Assembly (NCBI GenBank): GCA_016191305.1
Contig: JACPOX010000156.1
Location: 2,916 to 18,157 of the forward strand
Direction of reading: 5' to 3'
DNA length: 15,242 nt
Source of the DNA: Legionella longbeachae
GTDB lineage: Bacteria; Pseudomonadota; Gammaproteobacteria; Legionellales; Legionellaceae
In this document: in pieces, positions 1 through 7,656 of the stretch
How positions within the stretch are numbered: position 1 is the stretch's first letter
Layout of the letters: every line of letters starts with the position of its first letter
The notes under the pieces: model-generated
What the model saw: only the letters and a program-made list of their open reading frames with translations
What the model was told of the DNA's origin: nothing
The model's database searches: none
Translations under genes and position numbers: made by a program

Positions 1-2
1 GA

Positions 3-191
3 ATAGAAGGTGCGTCACATACACCTTTCTCATGGTTAAGTCGAGCTGTCGCAGGTTTATATGAAAATACCCTTATTATTTCATTTCCAGGTAGTTGCAA
101 AGCAGTGGAACAAGGAATAGAGGCTCTGCAAGGATTATTACCGCATGTGCTCAACATGATACAAGGGGAAACACATGATCAGTTATCATGA
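3..191 (+). CDS. MoaB/MogA-type molybdopterin adenylyltransferase, C-terminal end (5' truncated)
   Basis: The frame is open from the window edge and ends in TGA at 189-191, so only about the last 62 residues are present. They contain HTPFSWLSRAVAG followed by LIISFPGSCKAVEQGIEAL and LPHV. This is the pattern of the C-terminal part of the MoaB/MogA domain (SRA-x-AG, then an LPGS-type loop and an LPH segment), closest in my memory to the gephyrin G domain. Family members bind molybdopterin and transfer AMP from ATP to it, making the adenylylated intermediate used by MoeA. The gene overlaps the moeA start by 17 bp, and moeA's Shine-Dalgarno lies inside it, so the two are probably cotranscribed and translationally coupled. 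The catalytic N-terminal part lies outside the window, so MoaB and MogA cannot be separated. Confidence 0.8.
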   Translation: MEGASHTPFSWLSRAVAGLYENTLIISFPGSCKAVEQGIEALQGLLPHVLNMIQGETHDQLS

Positions 192-1422
192 AGCATTAAT
201 GTTACTCTTAGATCAGCAATACAGATTGAATATTGAATGCATTAATCTCATTGATTCCTTAGGAAGAGTACTTGGCGAAGATCTTTATGCGCCGATTTCA
301 TTGCCAAGTTATGATAATTCAGCAATGGATGGCTATTCGCTGGTAGCCGAAGAAACCCAAGATGCCTCTGAGGATAATCCTATTTGGTTTATACAATCTG
401 CTTGTATTGGTGCCGGCGAGTTTTTAAAAAAAACGACTCATGCACCTAAAAGTACGGTTGAAATCATGACAGGAGCACCTGTCCCCCATCCTTTTAATGC
501 AGTTATTCCAGTTGAAAAAACACTAAGAAATAATAGCCAAGCCCCTCAGATGATAGGAATCACCCATGCCCTTAGTGTCGGTGAAAATATTCGGTATTCA
601 GGTGAAGATATTTATAAAAATACATTCTTACTGGCCAAAGGAGAAGAAATTAATTCTCAACGAATCATGACTCTATCAGGTCTTGGTTTTCAGCAAATTC
701 CAGTGTTTAAAAAAGTTAAAATTTTAGTACTCGCTACTGGAAAAGAAGTAGTTATTGATGGGACAATCGATACGCGTTTTCAACTTCATGACTGTAACAC
801 TCCTTTTCTGCAAACAAGTCTTTTAAATGATCTCAAGTGTGAAGTAACCACTGATCATCTTTTTTGTGATACCGATGATGAGTTTATAACGTTAATAAAC
901 AAGCAATTAAATCATGTGAATTGTCCTAATATTATTATTTCCACAGGGGCTGTTTCGGCAGGTAAATATGATTTTATTCCACGCTCTTTAAGAACAATGG
1001 GTGCCAAGATTATTTTTCATAAGGTTGCTATTCGTCCAGGAAAGCCCATTTTATTTGCTGTTTTCCCTAATGGTACTTTTTATTTTGGCCTTCCAGGAAA
1101 TCCATCCGCTGTTGCTGCAGGTTTTCGCTTTTTTGTGTATCCACTTTTTCGTCTATTACAGAAAATGCCCGCAGAAAAACCTATTTTTGCTAAACTTAAA
1201 CAAACGACTATATTAAAAGCACCCTTATGTTTTTTCCAAAAAGCATATCATTACATCGACGACAATGGTTGTTCTTGTGTAGACATATTACCCGGTCAAG
1301 CCTCATTTATGATTTCACCGATGTTAAAAGCCAATGCATGGGTATTGATTAATCAAACACCCTCTACCATAGAAAAGGATACATTGGTTCCTGTTTATCT
1401 GATGAGATTAATCAAAATTTAG
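175..1422 (+). CDS. moeA: Molybdopterin molybdenumtransferase MoeA
   Basis: This cytoplasmic enzyme of molybdenum cofactor synthesis inserts molybdate into adenylylated molybdopterin and releases AMP. The 415-residue length is normal for MoeA. Visible motifs in order are: SYDNSAMDGYS near residues 45-55, MTGAPVP (98-104), GENIRYSGEDI (136-146), ATGKEV (187-192) in place of the usual S/T-TGDE, STGAVSAGKYD (256-266) matching the GGVS-x-G-x-x-D loop, RPGKP (287-291) and LPGNPSA (306-312). The acidic residues of the active site (D52, E143/D144, E191, D266) appear kept. The start is supported by a strong AAGGGGA at 163-169, five bases upstream. It overlaps the preceding MoaB/MogA-type gene by 17 bp. 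The 3' end overlaps the convergent glutathione transferase gene by 15 bp, with no terminator visible between them. Confidence 0.95.
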   Translation: MISYHEALMLLLDQQYRLNIECINLIDSLGRVLGEDLYAPISLPSYDNSAMDGYSLVAEETQDASEDNPIWFIQSACIGAGEFLKKTTHAPKSTVEIMTGAPVPHPFNAVIPVEKTLRNNSQAPQMIGITHALSVGENIRYSGEDIYKNTFLLAKGEEINSQRIMTLSGLGFQQIPVFKKVKILVLATGKEVVIDGTIDTRFQLHDCNTPFLQTSLLNDLKCEVTTDHLFCDTDDEFITLINKQLNHVNCPNIIISTGAVSAGKYDFIPRSLRTMGAKIIFHKVAIRPGKPILFAVFPNGTFYFGLPGNPSAVAAGFRFFVYPLFRLLQKMPAEKPIFAKLKQTTILKAPLCFFQKAYHYIDDNGCSCVDILPGQASFMISPMLKANAWVLINQTPSTIEKDTLVPVYLMRLIKI

Positions 1423-2343
1423 TTTTGGCCCTAAAGGTATAATTTGGGTTGGATTGATGGTTCTATGGCTAAAATAGTAATGCTGTTTGATGTGTGAGAA
1501 ATTTACAGTTTCACGTATCCCTGGATGATAATACAAACGCTCAAGATAAGATTGTAGCGCCTGATAATCACCAATCCGCTGTTGATTTGTTTTGAAATGT
1601 CCATAATATACTGCATCAAAACGGATAAGTGTGGTGAACAATCGCCAATCGGTTTCCGTCAATTGTTCTCCAAACAAATATTTTTGACCACTCAAGCGTA
1701 CTTCCAATTCGTCAAGCAAATCAAATAATGAAATGTATGCCTCTTCATACGCTTTCTGACTTGTCGCAAAACCACATAGATAAACTCCATTATTAATTGC
1801 CTTATAAATTCGGTCATTAAGTGCATCAATTTCTGCTCGTAATGTTTCTGGATAATAATCATTCGTATCATGAGTTAAATGATTAAACGCTTGATTAAAC
1901 TGACGAATAATTTGGGCGGATTCATTATTTACAATCGTTTTTTCCTTTTTATCCCATAAAACAGGTACAGTGACCCTACCACTATAATTTTTATCTGCTT
2001 TAACATAAAGTTCATATAAATAATTCAATCCATAAAGAGTATCGCCAGTCGCCCCCATCTCTTTTTTAAACATCCAACCATGTTCAAGCATGTGTGGATG
2101 AACTATAGAGACATCAATATAATCCTCCAATTTTTTCAATTTCCTGAAAATCAAGGTACGATGAGCCCAGGGGCAAGCAAGTGATACATACAAATGATAA
2201 CGTCCTTTTTCAGCTGGAAAACGTGCATGAGGATCATTAGTGATTACTGAATGAAACTGGGTAGGCTCTCGTTTAAACGCACCACCCGTTTTAGAAGTAT
2301 CGTACCAAACATCCTGCCATTGCCCTTCAATCAAAACGCCCAT
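1408..2343 (-). CDS. yqjG: Glutathionyl-hydroquinone reductase (YqjG/Xi-class glutathione transferase)
   Basis: The 311-residue protein matches the YqjG/ECM4 (Xi-class GST) family, whose members use glutathione to reduce glutathionyl-hydroquinones to hydroquinones in the cytoplasm. The N-terminal thioredoxin-fold half carries the diagnostic LYVSLACPWAHRT segment (residues 51-63), with C57 as the expected catalytic cysteine. TVPVLWDKKEKTIVNNESAQIIR (about 124-146) is split between the cis-Pro strand and the glutathione-binding ESAQ. The C-terminal half is the helical GST domain with YLFGEQLTETDWRLFTTLIRFD. Length is close to the E. coli protein. The chosen ATG gives the family-typical beginning with GQWQ. 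Its Shine-Dalgarno is weak (TGGA). A TATAAT on the minus strand at 2369-2364 could be the -10, but no convincing -35 is seen. It is convergent with and overlaps moeA; no functional link is implied. Confidence 0.93.
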   Translation of the reverse strand: MGVLIEGQWQDVWYDTSKTGGAFKREPTQFHSVITNDPHARFPAEKGRYHLYVSLACPWAHRTLIFRKLKKLEDYIDVSIVHPHMLEHGWMFKKEMGATGDTLYGLNYLYELYVKADKNYSGRVTVPVLWDKKEKTIVNNESAQIIRQFNQAFNHLTHDTNDYYPETLRAEIDALNDRIYKAINNGVYLCGFATSQKAYEEAYISLFDLLDELEVRLSGQKYLFGEQLTETDWRLFTTLIRFDAVYYGHFKTNQQRIGDYQALQSYLERLYYHPGIRETVNFSHIKQHYYFSHRTINPTQIIPLGPKLNFD

Positions 2344-2529
2344 ATTATTTTTCCAGTGAATTTATTATAAATATAGCATCACCCACTTGGTTTTAAACGA
2401 AGTGGAGAGCTTATAATTATCCTCAGGAACAGACCCATTTACAAGACAGTAATGCAACTTAAGGTTATACTCTTAACTTATGTAGCGCTCTATTTTGGGC
2501 ATGCCCTTAAGATTAAGAAGAAATAAATT
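2344..2529. other. Divergent intergenic region between yqjG-like gene and psuG
   Basis: The 186-bp gap must hold the promoters of both divergent genes. On the minus strand, TATAAT (2369-2364) is a plausible -10 for the yqjG-like gene. On the plus strand, TATACT (2466-2471) is a plausible -10 for psuG, about 60 bp upstream of its ATG. Neither has a well-spaced -35 box. A perfect 10-bp palindrome GGGCATGCCC lies at 2497-2506, between that -10 and the psuG start, where a repressor could bind. It is short and may be chance. Confidence 0.3.
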
Positions 2530-3429
2530 ATGCAACAATTTTTTGATTATTCCCCAGAAGTAAAGTCTGCTATTGAACACAAAAAACCACTTTTAGCATT
2601 AGAATCGACGATTATTTCTCATGGAATGCCGTATCCAGATAATTATGAAACGGCGTTAGCAGTAGAACAAATCGTCCGTGAATATGATGTTACCCCGGCA
2701 ACGATTGCCGTTATTGATGGCAAAATAAAAATTGGTTTGACTGCAAGCGAACTACAACAATTTGCTAACAATAAAAATGTTTTGAAGGCAAGCCGACGCG
2801 ATTTACCATTTATAGTAGCTCAAGAATACTCTGCTGGAACCACTGTTGCGGCAACCTTATTTTGTGCAGCTAAAGCAGGTATTAAATTATTTGCGACCGG
2901 CGGGATCGGTGGTATTCATCGAGGTGATGCTCAAGATATTTCCGCTGATCTTATTGAAATAGCAAAAACACCCATTGCAGTGATTTGTGCTGGTGCTAAA
3001 GCGATCCTTGATTTACCTCGCACCTTAGAGTTTTTAGAAACAATGAGTGTTCCCGTTATTGGTTATCGCACACAAGTGTTACCCGCATTCTATACTGATT
3101 CCACCCACTATAAATTATCAACATGGACAAATGATGTTGCAGAACTCGCTAAAATTCTAAAAACCCATTGGGAAATAGGAATGTCTTCGGGAGTACTAGT
3201 AGCCAATCCAATTCCTGCAGAATTTAACATTCCTGTTGATGTAATTGAACCAGTCATCATGAATGCCCTACAAAAAGCAGAGCAAAATAATATTTCCGGA
3301 AAAGCATTAACTCCATTTTTACTAGCAGAAGTCTCGCAGCTTACACAAGGAAAAAGTTTGATTGCTAATATCGCATTAATCAAAAATAATGCTCGCTTGG
3401 GCGCTGAGCTGGCACAAATGCTATTTTGA
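2530..3429 (+). CDS. psuG: Pseudouridine-5'-phosphate glycosidase PsuG
   Basis: PsuG reversibly cleaves the C-glycosidic bond of pseudouridine 5'-phosphate to uracil and ribose 5-phosphate in the cytoplasm, recycling modified RNA nucleotides. The 299-residue protein spans the family. The N-terminal LALESTIISHGMPYP (residues 22-36) holds E25; KASRRDLP (86-93) holds K86; FATGGIGGIHRG (121-132) and DISADL (136-141) follow; CAGAKAILDLPRTLEFLET (153-171) holds K157, the expected Schiff-base lysine; LIANIALIKNNARLGAEL (277-294) holds N280. These correspond, with steadily shifting offsets, to the active-site Glu, two Lys, Asp and Asn known from the E. coli enzyme. The usual partners psuK (pseudouridine kinase) and a nucleoside transporter are not adjacent here. 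The start ATG follows a modest AAGAAG purine stretch. Confidence 0.95.
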   Translation: MQQFFDYSPEVKSAIEHKKPLLALESTIISHGMPYPDNYETALAVEQIVREYDVTPATIAVIDGKIKIGLTASELQQFANNKNVLKASRRDLPFIVAQEYSAGTTVAATLFCAAKAGIKLFATGGIGGIHRGDAQDISADLIEIAKTPIAVICAGAKAILDLPRTLEFLETMSVPVIGYRTQVLPAFYTDSTHYKLSTWTNDVAELAKILKTHWEIGMSSGVLVANPIPAEFNIPVDVIEPVIMNALQKAEQNNISGKALTPFLLAEVSQLTQGKSLIANIALIKNNARLGAELAQMLF

Positions 3430-3468
3430 ATCCTAGTACCAAAAAGGAAAATGGCTTGTAAATGTAGG

Positions 3469-4723
3469 TTAATTAAGATTACCTTCAGTCATACAATCAC
3501 CGATTGTATCTGTAGTTCGATCCTTGGTGACTAAAAATCCTGGATCCACAGATGAATACGTCATTTCTATTGGATTACATATCATCGCTCTAACCAATCT
3601 GGGGCCAACTCCAGGCATCCCCGCATGCATTACTTTTTTATTATCGATGAGTAATATATCGCCTTTTTTCCATAAACAAGAAGAATAATATCTGCGCATT
3701 GACTGGGCAAGTGCTTTAACTTCTTTATCATTAAAACAATTTTTAACTTTAGCTTTCTTCACTGAAGACAACTTATTTTTCCGACGGACGCTAAAATTAT
3801 AAATTTTTGTGCGCAAGATTTTATATGAATTTTTTGGTGAATGAAAAAAGGAAATAAAAATAACTGCTAAAAATTCCAATGAATTAAAAACAAAACTTGG
3901 CAGTTTCCAAAAAAGCCGGTGCCAAAACCATACTTTATCTTTATAATCATTCATAAAACATTTTCTCAATTCTTTATTAAGCGTAGGTAGCTCAAACATG
4001 TTGATTTGCAGCGCTTTTTCTTGAGTTAGAGGATGCTCCCACACACTAGGCTTATACATTAAAACAAACTGATCTTCACCTTCACCAACAATAGGAAGAT
4101 TATAATGTTTGCATATTTTTTTTACACTATCATGACTGATTTGATATCGTTCTGCTACTTCGGAAAGTGACCATTGGCAAACAAAAAAAAGAATTCGTTT
4201 CTAATTTTTCTTTCAGCTCGTCACTTAATTGATTGTAAATTTTTTGGGTGTTAATCAAACCTGTTTCCCCACCCAATTCCGAAGGAAGAAAACAGCAGAA
4301 ACACAGATAACCGGGTACGTCAGCAGAATAATAGTTCTCAGTATGAAATCCACCAAGATACAAGGTTCCACCAGTTTTATAAACAGAGTTCGTATGCAAA
4401 ACAAATTTGAGATTATCCACATGAACGCGCCCATTTTCTGACATAAATGCCTCATTAATGCCGCGAAATTCTGGAATACTTAAAATGATTTTTTCAAATT
4501 GCTCATCTGTAGTTATATTAAATCCTCTCAATAGAATTGCCCCGTATCGGGCCAAGTCATCAATTATCTGAGCGGAGTTGGTTTTCAAAAATTGTTGTAA
4601 ATATTCAAACTCTGTTGAACCATCTGCTTCGATCACCAGTGGCATTTCATTTTCTTCAGATAAAATGAGTCGTTCATCTCGACGAAGAAAGCGCGTTTTT
4701 ACTCCTTGGTACTCCTTGTGCAT
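3469..4723 (-). pseudogene. TauD/TfdA-family Fe(II)/2-oxoglutarate dioxygenase, frameshifted at a T8 tract
   Basis: Two overlapping reading frames together form one dioxygenase of about 417 residues. The 5' frame (4130-4723, 197 codons) carries RYGAILLRGF (59-68) and GGFHTENYY (124-132), with H127 and E129 as the proximal metal ligands, then GGETGLI. The other frame continues past the shift and ends at 3469. It includes SEVAERYQISHD, then MYKPSVW, and finally GDILLIDNKKVMHAGMPG with the distal His and nearby Arg for 2-oxoglutarate. On the coding strand a run of eight T lies at 4190-4183. Removing one T restores a single continuous frame (...NSFFVCQWSLSEVAER...); adding one gives an early stop. 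All catalytic residues survive, so this is a fresh lesion, a switchable tract, or a sequence error. The start is supported by AGGAG upstream. The substrate is unknown. Confidence 0.85.
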
Positions 4724-4732
4724 GCCTCAATA

Positions 4733-4738
4733 CTCCTT
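4733..4738 (-). promoter_or_regulatory. Ribosome binding site of the dioxygenase gene
   Basis: On the minus strand AAGGAG sits nine bases before the ATG at 4723, a strong Shine-Dalgarno that fixes the start of the broken dioxygenase gene. The translation signals of that gene are therefore still intact. Confidence 0.6.
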
Positions 4739-4780
4739 AAAGATTGTCTGCATGTTGTTTAATAATCCTACCCAACAATA

Positions 4781-4808
4781 ACTATAAAAAACTATAACAT
4801 ATCGGCAA
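4781..4808 (-). promoter_or_regulatory. Candidate sigma-70 promoter for the dioxygenase gene
   Basis: On the minus strand TTGCCG (4808-4803) and TATAGT (4786-4781) are separated by 16 bp, inside the 118-bp gap downstream of the kinase-like gene. A second TATAGT copy (4796-4791) and a repeated CCGATA lie nearby. The location about 60 bp upstream of the ATG fits. The gap and this promoter suggest that the dioxygenase is transcribed separately from the effector-like genes. Confidence 0.4.
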
Positions 4809-4841
4809 AGCTATCGGAAAATAAATAACAAAATTAAAATA

Positions 4842-5849
4842 TCAGCAGCATTGATGATGATCGGTATTCTTAACAATTGAGGATTCTTTTTTTGAAATTT
4901 CAGAAAAAAATCCAAACTTCGGAGAGTTATTCACTTTATTTTCTTTTTGGGGCTCAAGGGATAATGCTTCGAGAAGTAAATCACTTACATTTATCTCTGA
5001 TTCATTTAAAAGAGCTATATTTTGTAAAAGTGGGCAAGTTAATTTTTTATTATGAGTACGAAGCCAAGTTAGCGGCTGAATATTTTTAAGATTAATTTTT
5101 TGATTTTTACATAATTCATTAATCTCAAAAGGAGATAAATAATCTTCTAAATAGAGTAAATTTTTTGTGATTTCAAAAGTCTTCGGCATAGTCTGCTTCA
5201 ATGAGGATTCATTCCAATATGCGTCAAAACGCTGATCTAAATTTTTTGCGAATTGCATGCTCGTCAGGGAGCTACTTCGTCTAATCGCTAAATCCACATC
5301 AACTAATATCACTTCTCCACTATCAAGATTGGTAAGAAAATTTCCTAAAGTCGCAGCATCAAGAATAATTCTTCTTGTTGCACAATATATGTCGATTAGT
5401 TTAAGAACAACCTCCGCATCCGTAGCTTGTCGTGTATTTTCAAAAAAAGGAGCTACCCATCCTGATTTATAGAGTCCTGCTTTGGGTAAATGTTCATTGA
5501 TTTCATTCCAAACCCGAACCGCTCTTTCTTTATCATTCATAAGGTTTGAAATTTTGTCAACATTAGAAAAAATGGGATATTTTAATACCCAGGGCCCCTT
5601 ATACGGTTCATTAGGAACCAAAGGTATAGGAGTAGAAAAATTAGATTTCCAAACGGTGTTATAGCTACCCTTTCCAAGCGCCATCCATAAATACTCTTGA
5701 CTCGATGAAGATGAAGATTGTGAATCAATTATTAATTTTTCTTGAGATTGAGTTTTTTTATCATCATTTTTTTCATAAGGTAGATTATCTGGCACAGGTA
5801 ACATCCTTAGAGACTGGTCAAAAATTGTGTTTATTTTACATAAAAACAC
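4842..5849 (-). CDS. Kinase-like putative Dot/Icm effector with C-terminal Cys-Cys
   Basis: I do not recognise this exact gene. The 335-residue protein has no signal peptide or membrane helix. A Ser-rich stretch (residues 43-50) precedes what looks like a degenerate kinase fold: LGKGSYNTVWK (58-68) as a Gly-rich loop, WVLKYP (87-92) with K90 as the VAIK-type lysine, E116 as a possible helix-C Glu, LDAATLGNF (163-171) resembling the catalytic Asp...Asn loop but one residue longer, and VILVDVDLA (180-188) in the DFG position. The tail is rich in Glu, Lys and Ser and ends DHHQCC. Such hydrophilic tails suit type IV translocation, and a terminal CC is a known Rab-type prenylation signature in eukaryotes. 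The GTG start at 5849 has no clear Shine-Dalgarno; the ATG at 5804 is the alternative. It could instead be an inactive pseudokinase. Confidence 0.72.
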   Translation of the reverse strand: MFLCKINTIFDQSLRMLPVPDNLPYEKNDDKKTQSQEKLIIDSQSSSSSSQEYLWMALGKGSYNTVWKSNFSTPIPLVPNEPYKGPWVLKYPIFSNVDKISNLMNDKERAVRVWNEINEHLPKAGLYKSGWVAPFFENTRQATDAEVVLKLIDIYCATRRIILDAATLGNFLTNLDSGEVILVDVDLAIRRSSSLTSMQFAKNLDQRFDAYWNESSLKQTMPKTFEITKNLLYLEDYLSPFEINELCKNQKINLKNIQPLTWLRTHNKKLTCPLLQNIALLNESEINVSDLLLEALSLEPQKENKVNNSPKFGFFSEISKKESSIVKNTDHHQCC

Positions 5850-5868
5850 AACCCATGCAATGGTTTCG

Positions 5869-5901
5869 AAAAATAACTAATTCAATCTGAGGTATTAGTT
5901 A
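5869..5901 (-). terminator. Possible weak intrinsic terminator between the two effector-like genes
   Basis: An 8-bp perfect inverted repeat TAACTAAT/ATTAGTTA (5874-5881 and 5894-5901, 12-nt loop) begins at the stop codon of the upstream minus-strand gene. On the minus strand it is followed by five T. The stem is entirely A/T except one pair, so termination would be weak. Confidence 0.3.
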
Positions 5902-7480
5902 GGGTCTGCAATCAGACGCTCCTACTTCAAAAACCTCAGAAAAAACAGCCGTTAAAAATTCAATAACCGTTACCTTAGCCTGAAATATATTTTTCGCTAG
6001 TTTGTGGTTGGTAAATTGTTGCATGGTTAATTTTTGCAAATCTATACTTAAAAGTTCTTTTAACTCATTTGCCTCTGACTCTAAGGGTAATTTTTTAATT
6101 GGTTTTTCTTTCGCAAGAAAAATCTCACTTAGATTTACTTTATCAAAATTGATTTCTGCAAGACCATCTTCCTTTTTTCTATCATCCTGAGGAACCGCTT
6201 GTTTCAAGTCAACTTCACCACTATAGCGTCGTACTAAACCAATTTCAGAACCTAAACCTCGAGAACCATTTACCTTAACCCATTCAACCCATTGATCCAG
6301 CTCGATAGGGGAATTTTTTACCCAGGATAGCAATTTATTAAGCAACTCATCACCTAATTCATTTTCCGTAGAACCATTTTGTAATAAAGGTAGTTCGTGA
6401 AGCATTTTTGAAATTATTACATTAGTCAGAATATCTTTATGAAATCTTTGCCCTTGCTCAGGTACTAGCTCTAATTCCTGTTGCACTGTTCGGAGTGCAT
6501 GATACAACATTAATCCTTTTCGAAAATCCTCGAGTTGTAGATCTTCTAATAATTCCTTATTAATGCTTTGGCAGTGCTTTGTTAAGTCTTCCGCAAAGGT
6601 TTCCAGTTCCAATTGATCGATAATATCAAAAGCTTGATTTGGGTGAGATAAATATTCATCTCTCGGACTCGAGCGACTAGAACCAGATTTGGAAGAAGGT
6701 GAAATCTCAATACTAGGTTGCAAAGTAAAATCTAAAGTAATCTCTTGCTCAATCTTAGGAGCAAATTCAAGATAAATTTTTGCATATGCTAATTTAAGTT
6801 GCTCTTTTATCTTGTTTAATTCTTCACCTGAAAACCCGGCCAACTTGAATATATTTTTTCCATGTTGTGATGAAAAGAACATTTCAAGCTCCAAATTCGC
6901 TTGTGTAGGAGTTAAAGTACCAATTTTTGCTATATTTTTTAGTTGGGACATTACCCTCTTTAATCCACCTTCGCCTTGCATAAAAGATAAGCCAACATAT
7001 TTTATATCTGCATTATAATCTGCCCAATAAATAATGGTTATGATTAAAATTAGCCTCTTCAACATAACTATGCATCACCTTAAGATGTAGATGATCAGTA
7101 CCACGATAGTAAGTTTCACATGAGTTTTGAACACATGTATGCGCTTTAGCCGCCGTATTAAAAACTAGGTCGCGGAATGATTGATGGGTTCTATTCATTG
7201 GGGCGATAAAAGCCCAAGTAATCACAGAGTTTTTTACCTGGAATTTGATAGGTACTTCAATTGTTTCCCCTTCGTCGAATAGTTCATAGACGATTCCTTG
7301 AGTTCTAGTAAATTGATGCCCTTGTTTTGAAAGTTCAAACAATTTCTCTCCATAGGCTTTTCTATCCCCATTGATAAGCAACTCTTGAAGTTTTTCAGCA
7401 AGTTCCGTTATCTTGAATGTCCACTGTTCGGTTTTCTGAGTTTTTAATAAAGTAATATTAAATGGCATAACAACACCCAT
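5899..7480 (-). pseudogene. Large unknown effector-like protein, broken by a 1-nt frameshift
   Basis: Two reading frames on the minus strand belong together. The first (7013-7480, 155 codons) starts MGVVMPFNITLLKTQ and ends in HYLLGRL. The second runs to 5899 and is open from before 7065, but its nominal first 16 residues are only the shifted reading of the first frame. Deleting one G from the coding-strand GGG at 7025-7023 joins them smoothly (...NHYLLADYNADIKYVGL...), giving about 526 residues. The family is unknown to me. The N-terminal part looks mixed alpha/beta. A Ser-rich linker (SPSSKSGSSRSSP) separates it from a long, acidic, Leu-rich helical C-terminal region. No signal peptide or true membrane helix is present, and host homology is not obvious. 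Composition and neighbourhood suggest a Dot/Icm substrate. ATG at 7480 or at 7468 could be the start; neither has a strong Shine-Dalgarno. Confidence 0.65.
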
Positions 7481-7518
7481 AATGGTTTAAAAATTGCCTT
7501 AATTATGCCATTTAAACC
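7458..7518. repeat. Inverted repeats across the start of the 7480 gene
   Basis: A perfect 13-bp inverted repeat (TTAAATGGCATAA at 7458-7470, TTATGCCATTTAA at 7503-7515) has a 32-bp spacer and contains the start codons at 7480 and 7468. A second one (GGTTTAAA at 7484-7491, TTTAAACC at 7511-7518) shares the right arm, so the two pairings exclude each other. It could be an operator or an mRNA switch for the minus-strand gene. Confidence 0.45.
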
Positions 7519-7540
7519 TTATTGAATTATTAACTACCAA

Positions 7541-7570
7541 TTGTAAAGTAAGATCTATGTATACTTTATA
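7541..7570 (+). promoter_or_regulatory. Weak candidate promoter for the small exported protein
   Basis: TTGTAA (7541-7546) and TTTATA (7565-7570) are 18 bp apart, upstream of the gene starting at 7657. TATACT (7560-7565) and TATATT (7567-7572) overlap it as alternative -10 boxes. The AT-rich background makes a chance match likely. Confidence 0.25.
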
Positions 7571-7585
7571 TTTTGCGGTATATTA

Positions 7586-7614
7586 ACAGCACTGCTGTGC
7601 ATACAGCTGGCTGT
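7586..7614. repeat. Two adjacent short palindromes, possible operator pair
   Basis: ACAGCA-C-TGCTGT (7586-7598) and ACAGC-TG-GCTGT (7603-7614) stand side by side with four bases between them. They share the half-site ACAGC/GCTGT. They sit just downstream of the candidate -10 boxes and 43 bp before the ATG at 7657, where a repressor pair or leader hairpins would act. Confidence 0.45.
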
Positions 7615-7656
7615 TTTAAGATTAAATCCGAATTTTAAAAATTAGACAGGGCAATT

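Noticed and set aside
5904..5917. GTCTG-CAAT-CAGAC hairpin at the 3' end of the large effector-like gene
   Set aside because: Only a 5-bp stem within coding sequence and no T run; likely chance.
7013..7065. Hydrophobic N-terminus of the frame beginning at 7065 as a signal anchor
   Set aside because: It is the shifted reading of the upstream coding sequence; the frames merge smoothly without it.
7595..7606. CTGT-GCAT-ACAG as a LexA-type SOS box
   Set aside because: The gap between half-sites is four bases instead of the eight expected for the gammaproteobacterial LexA box; the tandem palindrome reading explains it better.
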